Assembly (NCBI GenBank): GCA_900551675.1
Contig: URXH01000006.1
Span: 1 to 37,893 of the forward strand
DNA: 37,893 nucleotides
Direction of reading: 5' to 3'
From: an uncultured bacterium
Lineage (GTDB): Bacteria; Cyanobacteriota; Vampirovibrionia; Gastranaerophilales; Gastranaerophilaceae
Made by a program: the position numbers and the translations under genes
Notes under the pieces: generated by a model
The model's database searches: none
What the model saw: only the letters and a program-made list of their open reading frames with translations
Told to the model about the DNA's origin: nothing
Shown here: piece after piece, positions 22,827 to 31,797 of the stretch
Numbering within the stretch: position 1 is the stretch's first letter
Layout: each line of letters begins with the position of its first letter

Positions 22827-22834
22827 AATTACCA

Positions 22835-22862
22835 TATATGATATTAATTATCGTATATGATA
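22835..22862. promoter_or_regulatory. Operator-like direct repeats TATATGATA
   Basis: TATATGATA occurs at 22835-22843 and 22854-22862, 19 bp apart (about two helical turns), right where transcription from the strong promoter should begin. Binding by one of the divergent HTH proteins is an attractive inference. Confidence 0.5.
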
Positions 22863-22890
22863 ATCAGGTAAATATATGAAGGAGTTAACC

Positions 22891-23229
22891 ATGCAAAAAT
22901 CATCATACGCAGAATTTGTGGCTGAATGCGACAAACTATTGAAAAAATCCGTTTATGAATGCCATGAAGATTACTTAAAGAAAAAAGATTACAAATATAT
23001 TGTATATAAGGTTTTAAAGAGCTGGTTTCATAAATTCGGGCCATCACTCGGTGATTTGGAAATTCTTAGAAAATTCAGCATATCCTTACAAGAAAATGAA
23101 GAAGAATTTGCAAAATGCAGTGAAACTGAAAAATCTTTTATTAATTATATTGTAGTCAGTTTAGACCGCATCTGCAATTTGACAAATTCTATCTTGGATA
23201 TTGCTGATGAAATTATTTGTAAACTATAG
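22891..23229 (+). CDS. Unknown helical protein (112 aa) under HTH control
   Basis: ATG 22891 follows GGAG by 6 bases; an ATG at 22876 lies upstream of that site and is unlikely. The product MQKSSYAEFVAECDKLLKKSVYECHEDYLKKK... is charged and predicted mostly helical, with four cysteines and a C-terminal amphipathic segment (RICNLTNSILDIADEIICKL). No domain is recognised. It is driven by a consensus promoter, divergent from two HTH genes, in the layout of an autoregulated accessory module (phage immunity, toxin-antitoxin, or plasmid-derived). No toxin fold can be claimed. Confidence 0.65.
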   Translation: MQKSSYAEFVAECDKLLKKSVYECHEDYLKKKDYKYIVYKVLKSWFHKFGPSLGDLEILRKFSISLQENEEEFAKCSETEKSFINYIVVSLDRICNLTNSILDIADEIICKL

Positions 23230-23238
23230 TGGTAGTTT

Positions 23239-23260
23239 GTAGGTTGGGCTTTCAGCCCAC
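23239..23260. repeat. REP-like hairpin, second GTAGGTTGGG copy
   Basis: GTAGGTTGGGC repeats the sequence at 22056, and TGGGCT-TTC-AGCCCA (23245-23259) forms a hairpin. The two copies bracket the HTH cassette. It also lies at the ends of convergent 22891-23229 and dapB. Confidence 0.6.
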
Positions 23261-23291
23261 ATCATAAATGTTTGGCTTAAGATGCAACCTG

Positions 23292-24038
23292 CTATAAAAT
23301 ATTATCTAATCCGTAAACAAAATCATTATTTTCGTAAACATATTTAACCGCTAACATAACGCCCTGCATATAGCATTTTCTGTCCATTGAATCATGTCTT
23401 ATTGTCATAATCTGCCCTGACGAGCCGAAAATAACTTCCTGTGATGCGATGTACCCCGGCATCCGCACGGAATGTATATGTATGTTTGAATAAGAAGTTC
23501 CGCCTCTGGCGCCTTTAATTGTTTCTGTTTCAGGGCAGTTGCCTTTTGTAAAATCTTCTTTAATCTCCGCCATCATAGCGGCAGTTTTAATGGAAGTTCC
23601 TGATGGCGCATCTTTTTTCTGGTTGTGATGAAGTTCTATGATTTCCGCATTATCAAAGTATTTAGCGGCCTGACGTGCAAACATCATCATCAAAACGGCA
23701 CCTGTTGAAAAATTAGGAGCAATAAGACAGCCTGTATTTTTTTCCTGTGAAAGTTTTTTTAGCTCTTCAATCTGCTCATCTGTCAAACCTGTTGTACCTA
23801 TGACTATTTTTATACCGTTATTTAAGCAGTATTTTGCGTTTTCAAAAATAGATTTTGGCTGGGTAAAGTCCACCAGAATATCAATTTTGCAGGATTTATG
23901 CGCTTCTTCAATAGTTTTGAACTCTCCTCCTGCAATATCGATTTTTGCCGTAAGATCCATATCCGGGCAGTCAGTTACTGCCCCGACAACTTCTTTTCCC
24001 ATTTTTCCTAAAGCACCGCAAACCGCAACTTTTATCAT
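23292..24038 (-). CDS. dapB: 4-hydroxy-tetrahydrodipicolinate reductase
   Basis: The 248-aa enzyme makes tetrahydrodipicolinate for lysine and peptidoglycan diaminopimelate. N-terminal nucleotide motif AVCGALGKMGKEV (residues 5-17); catalytic signature ELHHNQKKDAPSGTS with the two His and Lys; C-terminal RHDSMDRKCYMQGVMLA. The slightly short length (248 against about 265) is within the family's range. AAGGAG precedes the ATG. It belongs functionally with asd, from which it is separated by the HTH cassette. Confidence 0.95.
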   Translation of the reverse strand: MIKVAVCGALGKMGKEVVGAVTDCPDMDLTAKIDIAGGEFKTIEEAHKSCKIDILVDFTQPKSIFENAKYCLNNGIKIVIGTTGLTDEQIEELKKLSQEKNTGCLIAPNFSTGAVLMMMFARQAAKYFDNAEIIELHHNQKKDAPSGTSIKTAAMMAEIKEDFTKGNCPETETIKGARGGTSYSNIHIHSVRMPGYIASQEVIFGSSGQIMTIRHDSMDRKCYMQGVMLAVKYVYENNDFVYGLDNIL

Positions 24039-24100
24039 AAATTTTTCTCCTTATTTTTTACTTAACTCTATCATAAAAAAAATTTTTCTGTGATAGAATA

Positions 24101-24176
24101 AAAAGTGAAGCGTGAAACGTGAAGAGTGAAAAGTATTACTTTTGCGCTTCACTTCTCACTTTTTCACTCTTCACAT
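24101..24176. repeat. Tandem heptamer repeat with inverted copy
   Basis: Four GTGAARN heptamers in tandem (24105-24132: GTGAAGC, GTGAAAC, GTGAAGA, GTGAAAA) are followed after a short spacer by their reverse complement (24145-24174, ending CACTCTTCAC). The two arms could form a hairpin of about 30 bp with small defects. A related GTGAAGAGTGAAG lies inside the DUF4127 gene. Confidence 0.7.
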
Positions 24177-24197
24177 AACTAATAAGGAGAGAAAATT

Positions 24198-24428
24198 ATG
24201 TCAGATGCAAAACTTTTAGCTGCTATTGAAAGAAGCGATACAGAACAATTACAAATTTCCATAAGCGAATACAAAGGCAAAAGCTATCTTAATATGAGAA
24301 TATTTTACACAACAGATGATGGTGCTACTTGGCTTCCGACTAAAAAAGGCGTAACGTTCACTCCCGATCAGCTTGATTTATTGGAAGAAGCAATACAGGA
24401 AGCACGCAAGGAATTTATGGCCGAGTAG
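24198..24428 (+). CDS. PC4/YdbC-like ssDNA-binding protein
   Basis: The 76-aa protein fits the bacterial PC4 (p15 coactivator-like) fold: QLQISISEYKGKSYLNMRIFYTTDDGATWLPTKKGVTFTPDQLDLLEEAI. It has beta strands with aromatic and basic residues, then a C-terminal helix. Family members dimerise and bind single-stranded DNA. AAGGAG lies 9-10 bases before the ATG. Its position 51 bp upstream of priA, a replication-restart helicase that also acts on ssDNA, suggests a shared transcript and role. Confidence 0.8.
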   Translation: MSDAKLLAAIERSDTEQLQISISEYKGKSYLNMRIFYTTDDGATWLPTKKGVTFTPDQLDLLEEAIQEARKEFMAE

Positions 24429-24479
24429 GCGAAGCCTACTTTTCCACCTGGACTGACCGGTTATTTTAAAGGAGATTGT

Positions 24480-26753
24480 TTGAGTAAATACGCATCAGCT
24501 CTTGTTAATATAAAAGCTCTCGGGGTTAAGACATTCAGCTACCTTATCCCTGATGAGATGAGAGATAAAATTCAAATCGGACAGGCTCTGCTTGTCCCTT
24601 TTGGCAGACAGGGGCTGATTAATGCTTTTTGTGTCGGGTTTTCCGATTATTTACCGGGGGATTTTAAGGTTAAAAAGATTAACAAAATTCTTGATGAAAC
24701 CCCGCTTTTTTCAATTGATTATTTAAAACTGCTTGAATGGATCGCCAATTACTATTGTTGTGATTTAGTAACGGTTTTAAACGCTGCAATTCCGATGAAG
24801 CTGATTGAAAAGGCTTCCAAAACAGAACAGCTTGTGGAATTTGTGAAATTTGACGGAGCTACAAAAAGACAAATTCAAGTTTTGGAATTACTTGAAAAAT
24901 CAGGTAAAATGCCGCTTATTTTGTTTGAAAAATATGCAAAAACAACACGTGCAACAATAAAAAAGCTGGAACAGGCTGGTTGTGTAAAACTTATTCAGGA
25001 GGAATTATACAGAAATCCGCTTGATATTTTAAATATAACCGAGTGCGAACCTTTGTTCGAACTATCAGGCGATCAGAAGAAAATTTATGAGGGGATAAAA
25101 AGTGTTATAGAAGATAAGAAGATAGGAAGGTATAAAGGTAAGCTATTATCTGAAAAAAGCTTATCATCCTATCCTCCTGCCCTCTTATCTTCCGAACTGC
25201 TCCTTCATGGTGTTACTGCGTCCGGTAAGACTGAAGTTTATTTCAAACTTATTGACGATACAATAAAAGCAGGTAAAAATGTGCTTTTTCTTGCTCCTGA
25301 AATTGCTCTTGCATCTCAGCTGACCAGGCGTCTTGCCAAAAAATTCGGAACAAAAGATGTTGCAATCTGGCACAGCAGTATATCAGACGGTGAAAGATAT
25401 GATGTATGGCAGAAACTTTACAAAGATGAAATAAAAATTCTTGCAGGTGCTCGCTCCGCTGTTTTTGCGCCTTTAAAAAATATCGGTTTGATAATAATTG
25501 ACGAGGAGCATGAAAGCGCATATAAACAAACAACTCCTGCACCTCGCTATGATGCTCGTGTGGTAGCAAGAAAACTTGCGCAATTTCATAACTGCCCGCT
25601 TCTTTTAGGTTCAGCAACCCCTGATATTTCAACATATTACAGAGCCTTAAATTCAGGCAATCTTTTTGAACTTAAAAAACGCTACAATGATGCCAAAGTT
25701 CCGCCTGTAACCGTTATAAATATGCAGGAGCACGGGCGTGCAGCTTTCAGGAATATTATTTCTATTCCTTTGCAGACTGAAATTAAAGAAACATTATCAA
25801 AAGGACAACAGGTAATTTTGTTGATAAACAGACGCGGGTTTTCGACATTTACCCAATGTCAGGCATGCGGTCATGTTATTCAATGTCCGAATTGCGCAAT
25901 TCCTATGATATGGCATTCAAAAGACCAGATGCTCAAATGCCATTACTGTAATCACACGGAATATTTTCCTGATGTCTGCCCTGAATGCGGTTCGGATGCC
26001 TTTAAAAACAGCGGTACAGGAACACAGAAAATCGAGCAGTATGTAAAAGAACTTTTTCCTGAAAATAATGTTGAACGTATTGACAGCGATATTCTTGTAA
26101 GAAAAGGCGAACATATAAGACTGCTGGAAAAATTTCAGCGCGGAGATATTGATATCTTGGTCGGAACCCAGATGATTGCAAAAGGTCTGGATAACCCGAA
26201 TGTTACGCTTGTCGGGGTGATTTCAGCCGATGCAAGCTTTAATCTGCCTGATTTTAGAGCATCAGAAAGAGGGTTCCAGCTTCTGACACAGGTAGCAGGC
26301 CGCGCAGGCAGAGGAGAGTTTGCAGGAAAAGTGTTTTTTCAAACTTATAACCCTGATTTTTATGCGCTTGAAAGTGCTAAATCTCAGAATTACAGAGAAT
26401 TTTACGATACAGAAATTGCGGCGCGCGAGGAATTTGATTATCCGCCGTTCAGTCAGATTATAAGACTTGTTTTAAGTTCGGAAAATAATTTTCGAGCTGA
26501 AAAATCTGCTCAGGAAATTGCCCTGCGGCTCTGTACAATGATTGAAAAATTTGGCATTTCTGAGCGTCTTGAGGTTCTGGGCCCGACACCGTGTGTAATA
26601 GAACGGATTAACAGTCAATATCGTTTCCAAATTCTTATAAAGAATAAACTTGATGAAAAAGGGCATAAGTTTATTTCAAGCTTTTTAAATAAAATTACAC
26701 TTCCTAAAGATATTAAACTGGTTGTAGATGTTGATCCTCTTGATATTCTATAA
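24480..26753 (+). CDS. priA: Primosomal replication restart helicase PriA
   Basis: The 757-aa superfamily 2 helicase reloads the replisome at stalled forks. Order of domains: 3'-DNA-end-binding region (1-110), winged helix (about 120-180), helicase with Walker A GVTASGKTE (near 243) and DEEH box (near 340), eight-Cys zinc region CQACGH...CPNC...CHYC...CPECG (about 460-505), motifs V-VI with QVAGRAGRG, and C-terminal domain. The start is TTG at 24480, with AGGAGA 6 bases upstream; no nearby ATG is in frame. A strong terminator follows. Confidence 0.96.
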   Translation: MSKYASALVNIKALGVKTFSYLIPDEMRDKIQIGQALLVPFGRQGLINAFCVGFSDYLPGDFKVKKINKILDETPLFSIDYLKLLEWIANYYCCDLVTVLNAAIPMKLIEKASKTEQLVEFVKFDGATKRQIQVLELLEKSGKMPLILFEKYAKTTRATIKKLEQAGCVKLIQEELYRNPLDILNITECEPLFELSGDQKKIYEGIKSVIEDKKIGRYKGKLLSEKSLSSYPPALLSSELLLHGVTASGKTEVYFKLIDDTIKAGKNVLFLAPEIALASQLTRRLAKKFGTKDVAIWHSSISDGERYDVWQKLYKDEIKILAGARSAVFAPLKNIGLIIIDEEHESAYKQTTPAPRYDARVVARKLAQFHNCPLLLGSATPDISTYYRALNSGNLFELKKRYNDAKVPPVTVINMQEHGRAAFRNIISIPLQTEIKETLSKGQQVILLINRRGFSTFTQCQACGHVIQCPNCAIPMIWHSKDQMLKCHYCNHTEYFPDVCPECGSDAFKNSGTGTQKIEQYVKELFPENNVERIDSDILVRKGEHIRLLEKFQRGDIDILVGTQMIAKGLDNPNVTLVGVISADASFNLPDFRASERGFQLLTQVAGRAGRGEFAGKVFFQTYNPDFYALESAKSQNYREFYDTEIAAREEFDYPPFSQIIRLVLSSENNFRAEKSAQEIALRLCTMIEKFGISERLEVLGPTPCVIERINSQYRFQILIKNKLDEKGHKFISSFLNKITLPKDIKLVVDVDPLDIL

Positions 26754-26766
26754 CATAATATTTATT

Positions 26767-26808
26767 AAGTTAAAAGCCTTCTCTTTTGAGAAGGCTTTTA
26801 ACTTTTTT
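26767..26808. terminator. Strong terminator between convergent priA and the PPIase gene
   Basis: 17-bp stem (26767-26783 with 26788-26804; core AAAAGCCTTCTC/GAGAAGGCTTTT), loop TTTT, followed by T4-6 on the plus strand. It probably acts on both sides. Confidence 0.9.
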
Positions 26809-26822
26809 AATTTATAATATCT

Positions 26823-28022
26823 TTATTTTTTGTTTTTGGCTTTTTGTGCAGATTCTTTTTCCAATTCTTTTGCAGCTTCTGCACTGTTTTTTATTGATTC
26901 CTGAACGCCTTTTTGAACGTTTGCGGGATCGTAATCAGGATTTACATATTCGATTTTTGCAGTTTTCTTTAATGATTCTGTCAGATTGTCAATAAGTTCA
27001 ATTTGTTTTTGGTTTTCAAGATAAGCTTTTATGTTATCTTTTGTTTTTTCAAACGGAACTTTGCTTGCTGCAGCTCTGTCAGTAACCATTATAATATGGT
27101 ATCCGAACTGGGTTTTAACAGGTTTATCGGAAATTGTATTTGGTTTCATAGAAAATGCTGCTTTAGAAAATTCAGGAACCATTTCTTTTGCCGCAAAGAA
27201 GCCTAAATCCCCGCCTTTTTGAGCCGTTGTTGTATCTTCTGAATTTTCTTTAGCAAGTTTTGCAAATTGAGTCATATCTTTTTTTGCTTCTGCTAACAGC
27301 TGATTTGCTTTAGCTTCTCTGGCTTTGATTTCTTCTTCTACTTTAGCTTTTATGGCTGCTTCATCCAGATCTTTGTTTTCAGGAGCAGATTTAACAATTT
27401 CTGTTATTTCCTGAGGATTTACCGCGATAAGAATATGTGAAGCTCTTACTCTGTCAGGCTGCTGGAATTTTGCCGGGTTGTTATCATAAAATTTCTTTGC
27501 ATCGGCATCGGAAATTTTTGCGGAACCCAATTCCTGTGCCAATTTTTTCATCTTAACTTCTTCTTTCAAATCTCTTTTGAAGTCAGCATTTGACATGCCG
27601 TATTGTTTTAAAAGAGCATTAAGCTGTTCTTTTGAACCAAGCTTGTCTATAATTTCTTTAACGGCATCGTCAACATCTTTATTTGTTACTTTAATCCCGC
27701 GTTTTTGCATTTCTTGATCCAGAAGCGATCTTACAATCAGCTCATTGATTACTCTTTCTTTTATCAACAGGTATAGAAAGTCGTTTTTCCCATCTTTAAC
27801 ATTGATGCCAAAAGCTTTTGTAAATCCTGTATTTGCCTGTTTATCAAATTCCTGGTCAAACTGTCCCTGTGTGATAGTCTGGTCATTAACTTTAATGATG
27901 GCTTCACCTGATTTAAGTCCGCATCCTGTGAACAATACTGCTGAAAGTGCAAGTGTTGCCAGTAGTTTTTTACCGCATAATATATTGCCAGCAGCTGTAT
28001 TACCGTTGTTTTTCCCTCTCAT
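26823..28022 (-). CDS. Parvulin-type peptidyl-prolyl isomerase lipoprotein (PrsA/SurA-like)
   Basis: The 399-aa exported chaperone probably assists envelope protein folding. Residues 1-34 form a lipoprotein signal (LATLALSAVLFTGC; lipidated Cys34). About 40-190 is the SurA/PrsA N-terminal helical domain (VINELIVRSLLDQEMQKRGI). A parvulin domain follows, from RASHILI to TQFGYHIIMVTDR, split by a Lys/Glu/Ala helix (about 215-255) in the usual beta1-alpha1 interval. The C-terminus is a charged coil (KELEKESAQKAKNKK). GGAG lies before the ATG. It is 21 bp downstream of mfd, so it is probably co-transcribed. Confidence 0.9.
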   Translation of the reverse strand: MRGKNNGNTAAGNILCGKKLLATLALSAVLFTGCGLKSGEAIIKVNDQTITQGQFDQEFDKQANTGFTKAFGINVKDGKNDFLYLLIKERVINELIVRSLLDQEMQKRGIKVTNKDVDDAVKEIIDKLGSKEQLNALLKQYGMSNADFKRDLKEEVKMKKLAQELGSAKISDADAKKFYDNNPAKFQQPDRVRASHILIAVNPQEITEIVKSAPENKDLDEAAIKAKVEEEIKAREAKANQLLAEAKKDMTQFAKLAKENSEDTTTAQKGGDLGFFAAKEMVPEFSKAAFSMKPNTISDKPVKTQFGYHIIMVTDRAAASKVPFEKTKDNIKAYLENQKQIELIDNLTESLKKTAKIEYVNPDYDPANVQKGVQESIKNSAEAAKELEKESAQKAKNKK

Positions 28023-28043
28023 AATGTCTCCTTTGTTAACTAT

Positions 28044-31000
28044 CTATTTATTGTAAGCAAATTCGTTACTTATTTTATATATATAATAAAACAAATCTGT
28101 TAAAATGTTAAATATTTCATTAAAATTCATGTAAGAATTATTTAAAAGAAGTATGGAATTCCCTTCTGTACAAGACTTTGGTGCAATTGTAAATTTTATG
28201 CGTTTTAAAATTTCCGCAGGCAGATTCCGCTGGATAATTTTCCATTCAGGCTGTGTATAGGGTGTGTAAATTCTTATATTATCCTGAGTTTCGCGTATGA
28301 GCGAAATTTTGACATCGGTTGCCGAAAGTCTTATTTTGATAAGTTTTATTAAGTTTTCAACACTTTCGGGCGGTTTTGCAAAGCGGTCTTTCCATTCTTC
28401 TGTTATATAATCCAGTTCAACATCTGATTTTACATCCGCCAGACGTTTATATTCAATCATTTTTTGTTCTTTTGAACCTACCCATTCATCAGGAATAAAG
28501 GCTGTTACATTTATGTCAACAATTGTTGGTTCTGTTTTGTCAACCGCTTGTCCTTGAAGCTCCTGCACTGTTTCTTCAAGAAGCTGGCAGTAAGTGTCAA
28601 AGCCGACATTTACCATGTGCCCGTGCTGTTTGGTGCCTAAGATATTTCCCACTCCGCGGATTTCAACATCGCGCATGGCTATCTGGTAGCCGCTTCCAAG
28701 ATTTGTAAATTCTTTTATTGCTTTTAATCTTTGAACGGCATCTGAGGTAATTTCTTTTGATTTTGTGTAAAGGCAGTAACAGTATGCCTGTCTTTGCGAG
28801 CGTCCTACACGTCCTCTTAGCTGATATAGCTGTGCAAGCCCGAATTTGTCGGCATTATGTATAATCATTGTGTTGGCGTTCGGGATATCAATTCCGTTTT
28901 CAATAATGGTTGTTGCAAGAAGAATATCATATTCGCGGTTCGCAAAATCAATAATTACTTTTTCCAGAGTTTTTTCATCCATTTGTCCGTGTCCGATTGC
29001 AATCCGTGCATTGGGAACAAGTTTTTGAAGCTGCATTCTGAATTCATCAATTGTTTCAACTCGGTTATAAAGGTAAAATACCTGTCCTTCACGATCAAGC
29101 TCATGAATTATTGCATTTTTAACCAGATTATCATTCCATTCCCCGACATAAGTCTTTATCGGGAGCCTGTTTTTAGGCGGAGTGTTAATTATTGACATAT
29201 CTTTAATACCTGAAAGAGACATATAAAGAGTTCTCGGAATAGGTGTTGCGGACATTGTAATAATATCAATATTTTCACGGAATTGTTTTAATTTTTCTTT
29301 ATGGCGGACTCCGAACCGGTGTTCTTCATCAATTACAAGAAGTCCAAGGTCTTTAAAAATTATGCCGTCCTGTAATAATCTGTGAGTGCCTACTACAACA
29401 TCACATTGCCCTGTTGCAAGATGCTTTATTGTTTCTTTTTGTTCTTTTTGCGAGCGGAAGCGGGATAGAAGTTCTACATTAACCCCGAACGGTTTAAATC
29501 TTTCGCTGATTGTCTGGAAATGCTGAAACGCAAGAATTGTTGTCGGCACAACAACTGCAGCCTGTTTGCCTGATGTTACGGCTTTGAAAATTCCGCGCAT
29601 TGCAACTTCAGTTTTCCCGAAACCTACATCTCCGCAGATTAATCTGTCCATCGGACAATCACTTTCCATATCGGTTTTAACATCATTTATAGCTTTCATT
29701 TGATCAGGAGTTTCAGTGTATTCAAATGCCTCTTCCATCTCAACCTGCCATGCGGTGTCAGAGAGGAATTGTATACCCTTTTGCATTTTTCGCTTAGCGT
29801 AAAGTCTTAATAAATCATAAGCTACCTGTTCAACTTCTTTTTTGACACGGGTTTTGGTGTTTTCCCAGTCTTTTCCGCCCATTCTGGAAAGTTTCGGTTT
29901 TAGAGAACCGGAGCCTCTATAGCGCACCAGAAGGTTTATCTGTTCTGCGGGAATATGAAGTTTATCTTTATTGGCATATTCAATTGTAAGATAATCTTTA
30001 AGCTGCCCGTCAATTTCCTGCTGGGAAAGTCCTTTGTAAATCCCGACTCCGTGGATGCTGTGAACAACGTATTCACCTTCTTTTATGTCGTTAATATTTT
30101 CGATATATTCAGGTTTTTCTTTATAATATGAGCGTTTTGCCGCCGTAATTTCTTTTGTGCGTTTGTTAAAAAGTTCTCTGTCCGTGATAATTACGGTTTT
30201 AAAATCTTCCAGAACACAGCCGTGAGAAGATATACTTTCGTTGTATTCAATGTCAAAAATATTGTAATCTGCAAGAATTTCTTTTACCCGTTCAGGGTAA
30301 TCAGTTGCAATTATGATTCTGTAATCATTTTTTGAGATTATAAAATTTGCAATATCATCAAGTTTTGCACCAAAATTTTGAACGGTTTGAGTGTTAAATT
30401 CAATTATCTCATCCATATCGCTGTCAAGAAAATTGTTTAATCCTATTTTTACAAAACTTGCACACTTTTGTATAAATTCTTCAAAAGGAATGTGATTGCG
30501 TCCTTTTAAATCAATGTTCAGTCCCAGTTTTAAATTTTCCTGAAGCTGTTCTTCAAAATTTTTATCTAAATTTTCATACTTTGTATAAATTTCCGAAGTT
30601 TCGTCAAAAACAAGAATGTAGTCTTTAAAATAATCCAATATGCTCACAAAATTATCATTAAAATAATTTTGATAAACTTCAATGCCTTCGAAATACCCCT
30701 CATCATCTTCAGGTTTGATTTCAGGCGGAATTCCTTTTTCAATCGTAAATTTATACATCGCCATAATTTTTGAGGTTTGGAGTTTTTCAACGGATTTTTG
30801 TGTTTCGTTGTTAAAGTATCTTATATCAACAATTTCATCCCCCCACAGCTCAATTCTTACAGGATGTCTGTCAAGAGAATAATAATCTATGATATCTCCG
30901 CGTATACTGAATTCTCCGATGTCGGAAACCATTGTCGAGCGTTTGTAGCCTAAATCAACGAACTTTTGTGCAAGTTTTTTTGTATCAATTTCATCCCCGA

Positions 31001-31409
31001 TTTTTATTGTAATTGAATTTTGTTTAAAGAAATTTTTATCAGGGAATTTTTCAAGCATAGCTTTAACAGGTGCTATAACAATATCAGGCTGTTCGGATAA
31101 AATCCGTATCTGCTCTGCGTAATCGTATCTGTTTGGAGATACAGTCTCGTACATTGAAATATTTTGAAATGGCATAAGCTCTGATTTTTCACCAAATGCT
31201 TTTAAAAGATCATTCTGGTATTTTAATGCATTTTGCTCTGTAGAAGTTATTACAAGAATTTTTTTATCAGTAATTTTTTTTATTTTTGTAATGAGCAATA
31301 ACCTTAAAAGAGTTGTTAAACCTGTAATCGCAAAAGAATATGACCTTGCAAGAAAATTTTCAAACAAGGCATAATTTTCGTTATTTTCAGGCGCATTAAT
31401 TTTGAACAT
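28044..31409 (-). CDS. mfd: Transcription-repair coupling factor Mfd
   Basis: The 1121-aa translocase removes stalled RNA polymerase and recruits UvrA. Domains in order: UvrB-homologous N-terminus, RNA-polymerase-interacting domain (EYVVHSIHGVGIYKGL, near 450-520), helicase with Walker A GDVGFGKTE (near 593) and DEEHRFG (near 693), translocation motif RGRVGRSQRQAY, and the C-terminal TRCF domain. The length is typical. The ribosome site is weak. It is preceded by the hairpin at 31426-31459. Confidence 0.96.
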   Translation of the reverse strand: MFKINAPENNENYALFENFLARSYSFAITGLTTLLRLLLITKIKKITDKKILVITSTEQNALKYQNDLLKAFGEKSELMPFQNISMYETVSPNRYDYAEQIRILSEQPDIVIAPVKAMLEKFPDKNFFKQNSITIKIGDEIDTKKLAQKFVDLGYKRSTMVSDIGEFSIRGDIIDYYSLDRHPVRIELWGDEIVDIRYFNNETQKSVEKLQTSKIMAMYKFTIEKGIPPEIKPEDDEGYFEGIEVYQNYFNDNFVSILDYFKDYILVFDETSEIYTKYENLDKNFEEQLQENLKLGLNIDLKGRNHIPFEEFIQKCASFVKIGLNNFLDSDMDEIIEFNTQTVQNFGAKLDDIANFIISKNDYRIIIATDYPERVKEILADYNIFDIEYNESISSHGCVLEDFKTVIITDRELFNKRTKEITAAKRSYYKEKPEYIENINDIKEGEYVVHSIHGVGIYKGLSQQEIDGQLKDYLTIEYANKDKLHIPAEQINLLVRYRGSGSLKPKLSRMGGKDWENTKTRVKKEVEQVAYDLLRLYAKRKMQKGIQFLSDTAWQVEMEEAFEYTETPDQMKAINDVKTDMESDCPMDRLICGDVGFGKTEVAMRGIFKAVTSGKQAAVVVPTTILAFQHFQTISERFKPFGVNVELLSRFRSQKEQKETIKHLATGQCDVVVGTHRLLQDGIIFKDLGLLVIDEEHRFGVRHKEKLKQFRENIDIITMSATPIPRTLYMSLSGIKDMSIINTPPKNRLPIKTYVGEWNDNLVKNAIIHELDREGQVFYLYNRVETIDEFRMQLQKLVPNARIAIGHGQMDEKTLEKVIIDFANREYDILLATTIIENGIDIPNANTMIIHNADKFGLAQLYQLRGRVGRSQRQAYCYCLYTKSKEITSDAVQRLKAIKEFTNLGSGYQIAMRDVEIRGVGNILGTKQHGHMVNVGFDTYCQLLEETVQELQGQAVDKTEPTIVDINVTAFIPDEWVGSKEQKMIEYKRLADVKSDVELDYITEEWKDRFAKPPESVENLIKLIKIRLSATDVKISLIRETQDNIRIYTPYTQPEWKIIQRNLPAEILKRIKFTIAPKSCTEGNSILLLNNSYMNFNEIFNILTDLFYYIYKISNEFAYNK

Positions 31410-31425
31410 AACATCATTTTATCAT

Positions 31426-31459
31426 AAAATAAAAGCTCCATTTATGGAGCTTTTATTTT
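31426..31459 (-). terminator. Hairpin between the RWYD-repeat gene and mfd
   Basis: AAAATAAAAGCTCCAT (31426-31441) pairs with ATGGAGCTTTTATTTT (31444-31459). On the minus strand the 3' arm ends in TTTTATTTT, so a terminator with its U-rich part in the stem is likely. It covers the stop of the preceding gene and lies 17 bases before mfd, so read-through may set mfd level. Confidence 0.65.
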
Positions 31460-31797
31460 ACATCTGTTTTATTCGGGCTTTCGTATTCAATGCCCATTTC
31501 TTTCAGTGTCCTGATAAAATTCTGGGCGCATATTTTCTGTGCTTCCGGCGGTACAAATCTTAAAATTTCAACGGTTTTTGAAATAACAGGATCTTTATCG
31601 TACCAGCGGTTGTTTGCATTAACGGGTTTGACCATTGCGTAAAATTTATCAATTGTTTCTTTTGAAACTTTTTCTTCAATTTTTTGCAGAAAAATTTCAG
31701 CCTGAGCCCTTAATTCTGTCTGATAATTTCTCAAAAGCTCAATAACTTCAAGTAACAATGGATCATGATCATACCAGCGTTTGTATGCAGGTGCCAT
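31453..31797 (-). CDS. Small protein with two RWYDxDP repeats
   Basis: The 114-aa protein is an internal duplication: KRWYDHDPLLLEVIELLRNY (from residue 6) and NRWYDKDPVISKTVEILRFV (from about 63), each followed by a helix with Q-A/E-I/N-F. I recall RWYDxDPxLSxAVxLLE proteins as conserved and uncharacterised in Cyanobacteria and Firmicutes; no enzymatic motif is seen. The ATG shares one base with the murA stop (TAATG), so translation is coupled. A role in envelope or division is inferred only from that. Confidence 0.75.
   Translation of the reverse strand: MAPAYKRWYDHDPLLLEVIELLRNYQTELRAQAEIFLQKIEEKVSKETIDKFYAMVKPVNANNRWYDKDPVISKTVEILRFVPPEAQKICAQNFIRTLKEMGIEYESPNKTDVK

Noticed and set aside
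22335..23229. Classical toxin-antitoxin pair
   Set aside because: The layout is divergent with HTH genes, but the 112-aa protein shows no toxin motif that I can see; kept as an unknown cassette.
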